Below are positions 22,500-31,050 of a stretch of 31,419 nucleotides of DNA, in pieces. The notes under the pieces were generated by a model. The model saw only the letters and a program-made list of their open reading frames with translations. It was not told where the DNA came from and searched no databases. Location: assembly GCA_034927285.1 (NCBI GenBank), contig JAYFQF010000012.1, forward strand, positions 1 through 31,419, read 5' to 3'. The number at the start of each line of letters is the position of its first letter. Position 1 is the first letter of the stretch. Made by a program: the position numbers and the translations under genes. Source of the DNA: JAYFQF01 sp034927285. GTDB lineage: Bacteria; Bacillota; Peptococcia; DRI-13; UBA5745.

Positions 22500-23789
22500 C
22501 TAGCGCAGCATCACCGCCGTATTGCCGGCTACCATGATAGCCGACAGCGTCAGGACGGTCATGATGGCCATCGCTCCCAAAACGGTAAAAATCAGCATCA
22601 GCACATTGCCCAGCTCTTCCAGCAGCGGACCGGTGCGCTGATCTCCCAGAGGCTCCACCAAAGCGCCTACCAATTTCAATAAAAAGGCCTGGATAAAGAT
22701 ACGCAAAAGAGGCAGGCCGGTCAGCGCCAGTACCCCCACCATCCCCGCTGCTCCCATGGTGTTTTTCAGCAGCACCGCCGAACCGGCGGCGGTATCCAGC
22801 ACATCGGCAAAAACCTTGCCGGCTACGGGGATCAGGTTTCCGAAGAGAAACTTGGCCGTCCTGAGGGTGATTCCGTCGGAAGCGGCGGAAAAGCAGCCGC
22901 TGATGGTCAGAACCGCGGAAAACAGCGTCATGGTCAGCCCTACGCCCCATTGGATCACCTGCTTGATGAATTTAGCCAGACGGTTGACGGAAAATCCTTC
23001 TGCCAGGGCATCGGCCAGCACCAACGCAAGATAGATCAGAATCAGCGGAAAAATAATATGCCGGATCTGGGCGGTAAAAAAGGCCATGGCTCCCAGCGCC
23101 ATGGGCTTCATCAGCATTACCGTGCCGCTTTGGCCCAGCAGATACATCACCGTCATCATCAGCGGCACCAGCACCTCCATAAAGCTGCCCATGGCGGTCA
23201 GTGCCGTCTGAGCCGACTGTAACGCCAGCTTTACCGTGCTGATGATGATGGTCATCATCAATAGCAGGATAATCAGCTGGCCGGCTTTGGCCGGTCCCTG
23301 GCCCGAGGTAGCCTGCGCCAGCTGCTGAAGCAATACGGATAGAGCCGCCAGCACCAGCAGCTGCCCCAGCAAAAACCGCTGCTCTTTAAGCGTATAAAAA
23401 AAGATATCCCCCAAAAGCTCCTTGATTTCCGTAAAATTCAGGCTTCTTTCCCCCGCTTTCAGCTGGCCAAACCAATTCCGCAAAAAAGGCCGCAGCCCCT
23501 GCTGGCTTAACGTACGGTCGATCTCCGCCAGGGCTTCTTCCAACTGTCCGGTGTCTACCTGAAAGTGCTCCCGGATCTCCTCTTCGGTCATTTCATCTTC
23601 TGCCGGTTCTCCCGCCGGAGCCTCCGCCGGCTCTGCGGCGCCGGAGCCGGCGGCCTGCTGCCATACCGACTGTCCCCCCTCCTTTTCATCAGGAGACGCC
23701 GCGGCCGCCGCCGGAGGCAAAAGGCTGCACAGGCAGAGGAAAAATATCGCCGTTATTATACCTTTGATCAAGGCGGCGCTTTTCTTCAT
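22500..23789 (-). CDS. spoIIIAE: Stage III sporulation protein AE
   Basis: SpoIIIAE is a polytopic membrane protein of the SpoIIIA channel. The 429 residues begin with a signal-like hydrophobic segment and an acidic, Ala-rich linker (about 33-75), then a soluble stretch up to about 135. About seven membrane segments follow to the C-terminus. The family-type sequence FLFGNLIPVAGKVFADVLDT is present in the second half. The ATG at 23789 follows AGGAGGAAGTCG, 10 bp after spoIIIAD. It resembles a transporter-like core and is thought to support assembly or transport. Confidence 0.93.
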   Translation of the reverse strand: MKKSAALIKGIITAIFFLCLCSLLPPAAAAASPDEKEGGQSVWQQAAGSGAAEPAEAPAGEPAEDEMTEEEIREHFQVDTGQLEEALAEIDRTLSQQGLRPFLRNWFGQLKAGERSLNFTEIKELLGDIFFYTLKEQRFLLGQLLVLAALSVLLQQLAQATSGQGPAKAGQLIILLLMMTIIISTVKLALQSAQTALTAMGSFMEVLVPLMMTVMYLLGQSGTVMLMKPMALGAMAFFTAQIRHIIFPLILIYLALVLADALAEGFSVNRLAKFIKQVIQWGVGLTMTLFSAVLTISGCFSAASDGITLRTAKFLFGNLIPVAGKVFADVLDTAAGSAVLLKNTMGAAGMVGVLALTGLPLLRIFIQAFLLKLVGALVEPLGDQRTGPLLEELGNVLMLIFTVLGAMAIMTVLTLSAIMVAGNTAVMLR

Positions 23790-23799
23790 CGACTTCCTC

Positions 23800-24189
23800 C
23801 TAAGGGACCAAGCCCAGTATTCCTTCCAGCACCAGGGAAAAAATCGGCAGGGCCATGGCCAGGATCAGGATCTTGCCGCCGGCCTCCAGCTTTTTGGCCA
23901 GTGCCCCTTCGCCCGCGTCCCTGCAAAGCTGGGCGCCGAATTCCGTAAAAAAAGCGATGGCTGCCGCTTTCAGCACCACGTCGATAAACGCCAGGTCCAC
24001 ATTGCCCTTGTCCGCCAGTTCCTGGATGCCTGAGACCACCGAGGCCAGCGGCTCGATAAACAGGGAAATGATCAATATTCCCGCGGCCAGGCTGACCAGC
24101 AGGCCGAACTCTTTATTCCGCTCCCGGACAAAGACCGCCAGAATTCCGGCGGTAATGGCCAAAAGCACCATTTTAACGGCAGACATCAC
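23800..24189 (-). CDS. spoIIIAD: Stage III sporulation protein AD
   Basis: This small membrane protein of about 129 residues has hydrophobic segments near 5-20, 30-47, 68-83 and 105-125. The polar stretch RERNKEFGLLVSLAAG and the conserved TEFGAQLCRDAGEGALAKKLE segment are characteristic. GTG at 24189, six bases after GGAG, or the adjacent ATG at 24186 could be the start. With SpoIIIAC it resembles membrane components of secretion-like machines. Confidence 0.92.
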   Translation of the reverse strand: MMSAVKMVLLAITAGILAVFVRERNKEFGLLVSLAAGILIISLFIEPLASVVSGIQELADKGNVDLAFIDVVLKAAAIAFFTEFGAQLCRDAGEGALAKKLEAGGKILILAMALPIFSLVLEGILGLVP

Positions 24190-24223
24190 GCATCTCTCCT
24201 TTGACCGCCTCCCCCGGGATCCC

Positions 24224-24421
24224 TTACCCCAGATAAAATACGTCCTTAACCTGATTCAGCAGTTGGACCAGCACCTGCAGCACCATAATGAAAGCGATGG
24301 CTACGCCGGCCAGAGTGACGATAAACGCGTATTCCTCCTTACCCGCCTGTTTCAGCAAGGCGTGCAGGATGGAGGTCAGTATGCCGATGCCGGCGATCTG
24401 AAAAATCAACTCTACATTCAT
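24224..24421 (-). CDS. spoIIIAC: Stage III sporulation protein AC
   Basis: SpoIIIAC is a two-helix membrane protein of 65 residues (MNVELIFQIAGIGILTSIL at the start, AFIVTLAGVAIAFIMVLQVLV in the second helix, with KQAGKEEYA between). I chose the ATG at 24421 because AAAGGAG lies 8 bp upstream and the length equals the family norm. An upstream in-frame TTG at 24442 would precede that site. It lies between spoIIIAB and spoIIIAD in the operon. Confidence 0.92.
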   Translation of the reverse strand: MNVELIFQIAGIGILTSILHALLKQAGKEEYAFIVTLAGVAIAFIMVLQVLVQLLNQVKDVFYLG

Positions 24422-24445
24422 GGCTGTGCTCCTTTTCTGCAAGTG

Positions 24446-24967
24446 TTAGACCAAAAGAATAACAAAGACGATCCCGCTGCATACGCCCAGATAGCGCCAA
24501 AGCTTTTCTTCCTTTTCCTGGCGTTTCAGCGCCCCTTCCAGACATTGTCCGATCTGAACCCTTAATAAAGCGAAAACCTGCTGCTGCGCTTTTAAGTCCC
24601 CTTTGCCCAGAGTCAGGGCAAAGCCTTCAAGATGGGCCTTCAGCGGCTGGCCGGCGGGGATGCGGTCCGCTACGGCGGCGACCCCCTCCAGCAAGCCTTC
24701 CTGAGGCAATGCCTCCCGGTGACAGGCCAGATACTCCGCCGCCCTGTCGAACAACCGGCCGGCATCTTTACCGGACAGAGCCAGCCCTGTGCGGATAAAT
24801 CCCTCTCCCAAGGAACTCTGCCGGTACTGCACTTCCGTTTCCAGGACCTCCAGTCCGAAAAGCAACTCCTGCAAAAAAGCGGCATATTGGCCGTATACCC
24901 GGCTTTTGCTCAGCCCCAAGAGGCTGGAGGCAGCCAGAATCAGGATCATCCCCAAAAGCTTAAGCAC
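24446..24967 (-). CDS. spoIIIAB: Stage III sporulation protein AB
   Basis: SpoIIIAB is a 173-residue membrane-anchored helical protein of the SpoIIIA channel, with a fold reported to resemble type II secretion platform proteins (GspF-like). It has an N-terminal hydrophobic helix, the conserved FLQELLFGLEVLETEVQYRQSSL segment (about 31-53), a Gly-Lys-rich central part (GFALTLGKGDLKAQQQ) and a C-terminal membrane helix (LGVCSGIVFVILLV). GTG at 24967 follows AAAGGAGGAAGCAGCG and overlaps the spoIIIAA end by 8 bp. Confidence 0.93.
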   Translation of the reverse strand: MLKLLGMILILAASSLLGLSKSRVYGQYAAFLQELLFGLEVLETEVQYRQSSLGEGFIRTGLALSGKDAGRLFDRAAEYLACHREALPQEGLLEGVAAVADRIPAGQPLKAHLEGFALTLGKGDLKAQQQVFALLRVQIGQCLEGALKRQEKEEKLWRYLGVCSGIVFVILLV

Positions 24968-26060
24968 CGCTGCTTCCTCCTTTCACGGCCCCGCCCAGAC
25001 TCAGCCTGAGCTGGGTTTTTCCGTCCAGGATTTTTATCGCCGCCGGGCCTGTCCGACCGGCTTCGACATTGGAGCTTTCCGTCCCATCAAAACCTGCTTT
25101 GCGCCGCTCCAAAAGGATCAGCCGGTCGAAAAAGCCCTGCTTCAGAAGCCCGGCGATTCCCGGCCGCCGACAGATCTCCTCCAGGCCGCTGCCGTGAATG
25201 GTGGCAAAAACCCTCACCCCGCAGGCCAGGGCTGTCTCCAGGGCCTTCAGATCCTCGGGCTTGCCGATTTCATCCACCGCCAGAATCTGAGGGCCCATGG
25301 ACCGGATCATCAAAAGCATGCCTTCCGCTTTCGGGCAGGCGTCCAGCACATCGGTCCGGGGGCCCAGGTCAAACTGTGCCTGTCCCTGATAAGTGCCGGC
25401 CAGTTCCGAGCGTTCATCCACCAGGCTGACATTTACCCCGGCCACGGCTTCGGCCTGCCCGGCGTCCGCGCCGGCTACTCCGGTGGAAGCCAGACGGATC
25501 AGTTCCCGCAGCAGGGTAGTCTTGCCCCCCAGAGGCGGCCCCACCAAAAGACAGGAACACCAGTTGCCTTCTTTTAATAAAAGCGGCAGCCAGGGTTCCA
25601 GGCCTCCCTTGATCTGCCGGGCCAGCCGTAGATTCAGGCAGGCGATATCCCGCATGGTCTTTATCCTGCCCTCTTCCGTCACCGCCCTGCCGCAAAAGCC
25701 CAGCCGGTGGCCACCGGGCAGCGTCAGATAACCGTTTTGCATTTCTCTTTCCAAGCGGTACTGGGAACCTTGGGTGATCTGCAGCCAAAGCCTTTCCATT
25801 TCCTCCGGCAAAATCAGCGGCGCCGTCCCCTCCTCCCGCAGTCCGGCAGCCGGCCAGGAGCGCCATTGCCGGCCCTGCCAGTAGATCTGCCGATCCAAAG
25901 CCGCCATGGTCAGGGGCTGACCTGACCGGATCCTGATTTCGCAGGTGGTCTTACCCAGGATTTCATGGCCCGACACCAGCTTTTCCCTTACCTCCCGGGG
26001 AAAAAGCTCCAGCCACCTGCCGTTTAATCCCGATGCTTCCGTATAATTCCAGTCGCTCAT
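24960..26060 (-). CDS. spoIIIAA: Stage III sporulation protein AA (secretion-type ATPase)
   Basis: SpoIIIAA is the cytoplasmic ATPase of the channel, related to type II/IV secretion ATPases. Walker A is GPPLGGKTT (about 174-182), Walker B-like ILAVDEIGKPEDLKAL follows, and the conserved DERSELAGTYQG and FATIHGSGLEEICRRP segments are present. The 366-residue length is somewhat long for the family, with a Gly/Ser-rich tail. The ATG at 26060 has GGAAGGTAG upstream. It is the first gene of spoIIIA and follows a sigma-E-like promoter. Confidence 0.95.
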   Translation of the reverse strand: MSDWNYTEASGLNGRWLELFPREVREKLVSGHEILGKTTCEIRIRSGQPLTMAALDRQIYWQGRQWRSWPAAGLREEGTAPLILPEEMERLWLQITQGSQYRLEREMQNGYLTLPGGHRLGFCGRAVTEEGRIKTMRDIACLNLRLARQIKGGLEPWLPLLLKEGNWCSCLLVGPPLGGKTTLLRELIRLASTGVAGADAGQAEAVAGVNVSLVDERSELAGTYQGQAQFDLGPRTDVLDACPKAEGMLLMIRSMGPQILAVDEIGKPEDLKALETALACGVRVFATIHGSGLEEICRRPGIAGLLKQGFFDRLILLERRKAGFDGTESSNVEAGRTGPAAIKILDGKTQLRLSLGGAVKGGSSGA

Positions 26061-26086
26061 GGTTGTCTACCTTCCTTTTCTAGGAC

Positions 26087-26114
26087 AATATATGCCCTGT
26101 CCCCATTTTTATGA
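26087..26114 (-). promoter_or_regulatory. Sigma-E-like promoter of the spoIIIA operon
   Basis: On the minus strand TCATAAA (26108-26114), a 13-bp spacer and CATATATT (26087-26094) resemble the sigma-E pattern KMATATT-N14-CATACAMT. It lies just upstream of spoIIIAA, which sigma-E controls in the mother cell of Bacillus. The -10 sits between GGACA and TGTCC, an inverted repeat that could be a regulator site. Confidence 0.5.
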
Positions 26115-26235
26115 CTGGCGGTCCGGCCTTCCGGCGATGCCAAACAAAAAACAAAGGACAGCCGCAAAGGGTGGAAAGTTATTTTAACAAATTGTGACCC
26201 TGCTAAGAAAAAGCAGATAAACCGAGTGCGAAATG

Positions 26236-26279
26236 TAAAAAAGACAGACTTCCCGCCAGGGAGAAGCCTGTCTTTTTTT
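26236..26279. terminator. Bidirectional intrinsic terminator between the ABC module and spoIIIA
   Basis: A long hairpin (outer arms AAAAGACAG and CTGTCTTTT, inner CTTCCC and GGGAG pairing around GCCA) is flanked by T-runs on both strands. On the minus strand it would stop read-through from the transporter operon into spoIIIA. The gap from 26061 to 26307 otherwise holds only the spoIIIA promoter region. AACCGAGT appears on each side (26219-26226 and 26284-26291). Confidence 0.85.
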
Positions 26280-26307
26280 CCTGAACCGAGTACAGGTTCA
26301 TGATGAC

Positions 26308-26442
26308 TCATCCAGAAGGGGCAACTCTAACAGAAGCGTAGCCAATTGTCTCTTTGAACGCAGCAGCACAATCCGGCAGATAGCCGATCGAGCGGATCTG
26401 GTGCTTGAAAGAGGGGAAAGCCGGCATCAGGCATTGCATCAT
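26308..26442 (-). CDS. Possible 44-residue small ORF overlapping the end of the ABC transporter gene (uncertain)
   Basis: A minus-strand frame begins at overlapping ATG codons (26442/26439) that share bases with the transporter stop, so it could be translationally coupled. It encodes a peptide starting MMQCLMPAFPSF and ending VRVAPSG. The amino-acid composition looks protein-like, with QIRSIGYLPDCAAAFKETIG in the middle, but I do not recognise it. It may be a gene remnant left by the insertion of the module. Confidence 0.25.
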   Translation of the reverse strand: MMQCLMPAFPSFKHQIRSIGYLPDCAAAFKETIGYASVRVAPSG

Positions 26443-28184
26443 ATACTCCAGCCCTCGGCAGCCTCGCGGATATCCACAAACCGCTTGTAGACGCCGCCTT
26501 TTTCAAGCAGCTCGCTGTGGGTGCCTTTTTCCGCGATCGTTCCGCCGTCCACCACCAATATTTGATCCGCGTTTTCGATCGTGGCCAGCCGGTGGGCGAT
26601 GGTAATGATCGTTTTGCCGCGCGTAAGCTCCGAAATCGCCGCCTGGATCAGGTGTTCGTTTTCCGGATCGACCGAAGCCGTGGCCTCGTCAAGGATGATG
26701 ATGGGCGCGTTCTTCAGGATGGCCCTGGCAATGGAAATCCGCTGTTTTTCCCCGCCGGACAGTGTGCCGCCGCCTTCGCCGATCACCGTATCGTACCCCT
26801 CCGGCAGCGCCGTAATGAAATCATGGCAGCAGGCCTTCTTCGCGGCCGCTATCATTTCCTCCTCGGTGGCGTCGGGATTGCCGAAGCAGATATTGCCGCG
26901 GACCGTATCGTTGAAAAGATAGACGTTCTGGAAAACCATGGAGATATTGGACAGAAGGCTGTCGCAGGTGAAGTCCCTGACGTCGCGGCCCCCGATTTTG
27001 ACGGCGCCGCCGTTCACATCGTAGAACCGCGCGATCAGATTGCAGATCGTGGTCTTTCCGCTTCCCGACGGCCCGACGATGGCGGCCGTCGTCCGCTCCG
27101 GAATGGCGAAGCTCACATGGCTGAGCACTTCCCTTGCGTCGTACCCGAAGGAAACGTCCTCAAAAACAATGTCGTGGCGGGAAAGCGCGATATTCTCGCC
27201 GCCTTCGTCTATGTACTCCTCCGATTTCATCCGGTCAAGCTGGTCCATGGCGTCGTCGATCACGCCCAGAACATGCGCGCTGTCGCTGATGGGCTCGATG
27301 CCGGCAAAAATTCCAAAGGAGAAAAAGCAGAATACCAGCATGACCGGCAGGGACATTTCTCCCGTCAGCCCCAGATAGCAGCTGGCGAACACCAGCCCAA
27401 TGGAAGCGATTTTCAGGGCAAGCAGGTGTGCACAGTTGGAGGGGATATACCCCCATTCGATTTTCAGACGGATACGTTTGCTGTCGGCGCAGGCCTTTTG
27501 CATAGCGGCGAACGAAACTCCCCCCTGGCCGAAGGACTTAACAACCGGCAGACCGCGCGCGTATTCGATCGTGGCGTTCGTCAGGTCGCGGTTCGCCGCC
27601 ATGGCGACAGGGGCGTTCTTTTTACTATACTTCGATACCAGCAGCAAAAACAGAAGCGATACCGCCACGCCGGCGACCGTGATCAGTGATACCAGGGGAT
27701 TGAATACCGCGATGCTGATCAGGATACACAGGAAATTCAAGTAGCCGCTGACGAAATTGTCAACCATCCGGATGCCCATATTCTCCAGCGTGTGAAGGCC
27801 GGTGGTGATGGAGTTGAGGATCTCTCCCGTATTGACCTTTTGGAAGTAGCCGAGCGAAACGCGCTTCAAGATATCGCCGATGGCGAGCCTGTCCCGGGCG
27901 ACCAGCTCATAGCTGATGGCTTCCTGAAACCGGGCCCTTAAATAATCGAACAAAAAGCGCAGGCAGACAAAAACCGCGATCAGCAGAAAGCTCTGCCAGA
28001 TCAGGCTGCCGTTGAATTCCCCAAGCCCCCTGGTGTCGTCGATCAGCCTGCCCACCGTATAGGCAGCCACCAGAATGGGAAACGCGGCAAACCAGGTGGA
28101 GAAAAAGGAGAAAACAAAGCCGACGTACAGTTTGCCTTTGAATTCTCCGCACCAGTCGATGATGCGCTTGACGGTCTTAAACAT
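26439..28184 (-). CDS. ABC transporter ATP-binding/permease half-transporter (YbtQ/IrtB-like)
   Basis: This is a fused membrane and nucleotide-binding protein of 581 residues. The type IV exporter-fold membrane domain (six helices, about 1-310) is followed by an ATPase with Walker A GPSGSGKTT, Q-loop VFQNVYLF, signature LSGGEKQR, Walker B IIILDEATASVDPENE and His in IAHRLAT. The ATG at 28184 overlaps the preceding gene by 8 bp and follows GGGGGTG, implying coupled translation of a heterodimer. Pairs like this next to an AraC regulator resemble YbtPQ siderophore importers, so an iron-siderophore substrate is a reasonable but unproven guess. Confidence 0.85.
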   Translation of the reverse strand: MFKTVKRIIDWCGEFKGKLYVGFVFSFFSTWFAAFPILVAAYTVGRLIDDTRGLGEFNGSLIWQSFLLIAVFVCLRFLFDYLRARFQEAISYELVARDRLAIGDILKRVSLGYFQKVNTGEILNSITTGLHTLENMGIRMVDNFVSGYLNFLCILISIAVFNPLVSLITVAGVAVSLLFLLLVSKYSKKNAPVAMAANRDLTNATIEYARGLPVVKSFGQGGVSFAAMQKACADSKRIRLKIEWGYIPSNCAHLLALKIASIGLVFASCYLGLTGEMSLPVMLVFCFFSFGIFAGIEPISDSAHVLGVIDDAMDQLDRMKSEEYIDEGGENIALSRHDIVFEDVSFGYDAREVLSHVSFAIPERTTAAIVGPSGSGKTTICNLIARFYDVNGGAVKIGGRDVRDFTCDSLLSNISMVFQNVYLFNDTVRGNICFGNPDATEEEMIAAAKKACCHDFITALPEGYDTVIGEGGGTLSGGEKQRISIARAILKNAPIIILDEATASVDPENEHLIQAAISELTRGKTIITIAHRLATIENADQILVVDGGTIAEKGTHSELLEKGGVYKRFVDIREAAEGWSI

Positions 28185-29970
28185 TGAGGGACACCCCCTT
28201 ACCGGAGACGGATACCGCCCAGGCTTTGGCGCCGATATGCGCCTTCCACATATCCGCATAGAGCGCGGACGAGCGCAAAAGCTCCGCCTGCTTGCCCTGG
28301 GCCTCGATCCGCCCGTTTTTCAGCAGGATGATCTTGTCCGCGTTTTTGATGGTAGACAGCCGGTGGGCGATCACCAGCAGCGTCTTTCCCTTGGAAAGCG
28401 CCGCGATGCTGCGCTGGATCTTATCTTCGTTTTCAGGGTCCGTAAAGGCTGTCGCTTCGTCCAGAATCACCACCGGCGCGTTTTTGAGAATCATCCGGGC
28501 GATGGCGATGCGCTGGCGCTCACCGCCGGAAAGCAGCTTGCCCGCCTCGCCGGCAGAGGTATCGTAGCCTTTTTCAAGCTTTGCGATGAATTCATCGCAC
28601 TGGGCGGCTTTTGCCGCCGCGTAAACCTCCTCATCGGTCGCCTTTGGATTTCCAAGGCGGATGTTTTCCAGCAGCGAGCAGCGGAACAAGAAGTTGTCCT
28701 GGGTCACGAAGCTGACGGTATCGGCAAGCTGCTTAAGCGTCATGTTCCGCACATCCACGCCGCCGATTTCGATCTTTCCGTCCGTCACGTCCCAGAAGCG
28801 GGCAATCAGTTTGGCCACGGTGGATTTTCCTCCGCCGGAGGGCCCGACCAGCGCGGTGAAGCTGCCCTGGGGCAGGGCAAGATCGATCCCATGCAGCACC
28901 TCGTCCTTTTGTTCCCCGGTATAGGAAAACTGAACGCCGCGAAGTTTGACGTCATACCCGTTCAACTTTGCCGCCTGCGCGGGTTCCGGCAGCGACCGCA
29001 TAGTGAGAAATTCCTGCAGATTCTCCACGGTATACTGCATTTCACGGATGCCCTCGCTGAACACCTCCAGCTTTGCCAGCGATCCCACCATGGATATGGA
29101 CAGCATCGCGCAAAGCGCCGTTTCGCCGGGCGTAATAATGCCGTTGTAGCAGAGCAGAAGTCCCACCGGGAGCGTGCCCAGCAGCGTGGAGGGGAACAGC
29201 GCAAAGGCAAGCTTCATGGTGACCCAGGTGGAGGAAAGCCATTGGATGATAAACCGGCGGTAATCCGTAATCGCCCTGGAAAACTTTTCGTAGGAAGAAC
29301 CCTCCCTGCCGAACGCCTTGATGACCTCGATGCCTTCGATGTATTCCACGATCGCGCTGTTCATGGAAGCATTGGATTCATTGTACTTCTCAAAGTTCCT
29401 GCCGCTGATCTTGAAGGTCAGCGCCATGCAGACCAGGGATAGCGGCAGCGTGATCAGGGAAGCCAGCGCGACGCGCCAGTCGATGACGGTAAGGGCGATC
29501 AAGCTGATGACCGGCAGCACGACATGCCCCGCGCCCTCCGGAACCATGTGCGCCAGCGGCGGCTCGATGTTCTCGATTTTGTCCACCATCACATTCTTGA
29601 TCTCCCCAATGGAATGCCCCGTCACATTCCCCAGCGGCGCGTGCATGAACCGATCCGCCACCCGCAAGCGCAGCTTCTCCAGGATATTGTACGCCGCGTT
29701 GTGGGACAGGGCGGTGGACAGGCCGAAAAACAGCACCTTTACCACATAAGCCATGAGCGCGATCAGGGACCATGTAAGCAGGACGCTGAAGCCGGCTGTG
29801 CCCGCAATGAACGCTTCGATGATTTTATAAACGCTATAGTACGGGACAAGCCCCGATACGATGCTGATGACCGACAGGATCACCGAGGTCCAGAGCTTTC
29901 CTTTGCTGCCGCCGGCATAGCTCATAAGGCAGGAAAACCAGCCGTTTTCCTGCTTTTTCTTTTTTTCCAT
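28177..29970 (-). CDS. ABC transporter ATP-binding/permease half-transporter (YbtP/IrtA-like)
   Basis: This is the first gene of the transporter pair and has the same layout: a membrane domain (about 1-320) then an ATPase with Walker A GPSGGGKST, Q-loop VTQDNFLF, signature LSGGERQR, Walker B VVILDEATAFTDPENE and switch His in IAHRLST. The ATA-F-x-DPENE stretch is typical of the YbtPQ/IrtAB-type subfamily. I use ATG 29970 (597 residues). TTG at 29976 is better spaced from AAAGGA, and ATG 29994 has no clear site. It is preceded by a TATAAT promoter carrying the shared box, downstream of the AraC gene. Confidence 0.85.
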   Translation of the reverse strand: MEKKKKQENGWFSCLMSYAGGSKGKLWTSVILSVISIVSGLVPYYSVYKIIEAFIAGTAGFSVLLTWSLIALMAYVVKVLFFGLSTALSHNAAYNILEKLRLRVADRFMHAPLGNVTGHSIGEIKNVMVDKIENIEPPLAHMVPEGAGHVVLPVISLIALTVIDWRVALASLITLPLSLVCMALTFKISGRNFEKYNESNASMNSAIVEYIEGIEVIKAFGREGSSYEKFSRAITDYRRFIIQWLSSTWVTMKLAFALFPSTLLGTLPVGLLLCYNGIITPGETALCAMLSISMVGSLAKLEVFSEGIREMQYTVENLQEFLTMRSLPEPAQAAKLNGYDVKLRGVQFSYTGEQKDEVLHGIDLALPQGSFTALVGPSGGGKSTVAKLIARFWDVTDGKIEIGGVDVRNMTLKQLADTVSFVTQDNFLFRCSLLENIRLGNPKATDEEVYAAAKAAQCDEFIAKLEKGYDTSAGEAGKLLSGGERQRIAIARMILKNAPVVILDEATAFTDPENEDKIQRSIAALSKGKTLLVIAHRLSTIKNADKIILLKNGRIEAQGKQAELLRSSALYADMWKAHIGAKAWAVSVSGKGVSLNV

Positions 29971-30028
29971 ATGCAATAACCGTTCCTTTCCCATAAGATA
30001 TGCTTAGCTGACAAAGCAAACCAAGCTC

Positions 30029-30056
30029 ATTATAGAACAACTACTTTTGTGCTTCC
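30029..30056 (-). promoter_or_regulatory. Promoter of the ABC pair with probable regulator box in place of a -35
   Basis: On the minus strand TATAAT (30029-30034) is a perfect -10, but the hexamer 17 bp upstream is poor (CGGAAG). The 11-mer GGAAGCACAAA (30046-30056) overlaps that -35 position and recurs upstream of the AraC gene at 31055-31065. This is the arrangement expected for an activator-dependent promoter. Confidence 0.5.
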
Positions 30057-30081
30057 GCTCCGTGTGGGCCTTATATTCCGT

Positions 30082-31050
30082 TCAGACAAAGGATTTGCGA
30101 TATTCCAGCGGGGATTTTCCCATTACTTCTTTGAAAGCGATGGAAAATTTGCTTGGACTGTCATACCCCACCTGCCCGGCTATTTCCGCAATATTTTTCT
30201 CTCTGTCTGAGCGAAGAAGAACGGCTGCCTGGTTCATGCGATAAACGCGCATGTAGGCGAATATGGAGGTGCCGTAAACGCCCTTAAAGCAGATTTTCAT
30301 GGCGGTAAGCGGAATGTCGAAGCGTGTGGACAGTTCCTCCAGCGTATAATGATTCTGTACATCCGCAGTCATGTAAGCCTGAAGCGCTTTGATTTTCTCT
30401 ACCTGCGACTTATAGAAATAAGGGCGATCCCCCTGATCCGCCGGGATCTCCAGCGTGTCCAGAAACAGCAGAAGCTCCAATACTTTCAGCTTGAAGTACG
30501 GCTTTCTGATCCGGTTCGGCACTGTGTACAACTCAGAAAAGATATGCTCAATGGTGCCCTGGCCGCGGATCATATTCAGGTTTCTTTCCGCGCAAAATTT
30601 TCGCTGCAGAGCGTACAGGTCTATGGAGAAGCCGGTAAGATCCGTGGCCAGAGTTTTTGCCGCCTCCTCCACGTACAGCGTGACGGTGATGCCGTGGTAA
30701 TGGCATAAGGGAAATACAAAGTGCGTATCATGCTTCTTGCGTTTGTCGATTTTCAGGTCGCCTGCTTCCAGATAGGAATAAGCTCCGTTTCCCATGTCCT
30801 GCTCGATGCGCCCCTCCCGGCAGTGGTCAATGCAGAACATATCCACGTTGGTTCTGAATTTGGAATCACAGCCTTGCATGTGGAAATCGTTATAGCTTAG
30901 ATAGGCGCCTGGAAATACGGCGTGATAGATCATGATGCCCTCGCCGGTTTGATCCTGTACCCGAAAAACGGCACGGTCCTCATCTTTAATGACAGCGGAA
31001 ATATTCCCGCCGAACATATCAGTTATATTGTTTATTATATCTTTGAGCAT
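30082..31050 (-). CDS. AraC-family transcriptional regulator (YbtA-like position)
   Basis: This 322-residue regulator has a long N-terminal effector region (about 1-215) without a motif I recognise. The C-terminal AraC DNA-binding domain has two helix-turn-helix units: TLEELSTRFDIPLTAMKICFKGVYG, then KNIAEIAGQVGYDSPSKFSIAFKEVMGKSPLEYRK. It is divergent in no direction: it lies immediately upstream of, and on the same strand as, the two ABC genes, as YbtA-type regulators do with siderophore transporters. It probably activates them. The ATG at 31050 has GGGAGGG 14 bp upstream, rather distant. Confidence 0.88.
   Translation of the reverse strand: MLKDIINNITDMFGGNISAVIKDEDRAVFRVQDQTGEGIMIYHAVFPGAYLSYNDFHMQGCDSKFRTNVDMFCIDHCREGRIEQDMGNGAYSYLEAGDLKIDKRKKHDTHFVFPLCHYHGITVTLYVEEAAKTLATDLTGFSIDLYALQRKFCAERNLNMIRGQGTIEHIFSELYTVPNRIRKPYFKLKVLELLLFLDTLEIPADQGDRPYFYKSQVEKIKALQAYMTADVQNHYTLEELSTRFDIPLTAMKICFKGVYGTSIFAYMRVYRMNQAAVLLRSDREKNIAEIAGQVGYDSPSKFSIAFKEVMGKSPLEYRKSFV

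Noticed and set aside
26219..26291. 8-bp direct repeats AACCGAGT flanking the terminator as a target-site duplication
   Set aside because: The enclosed 57 bp look like an ordinary terminator with no element ends; chance or local duplication is enough.
26057..26311. An 84-residue minus-strand frame upstream of spoIIIAA
   Set aside because: It runs through the bidirectional terminator and the sigma-E-like promoter, and its sequence is low in protein-like features.
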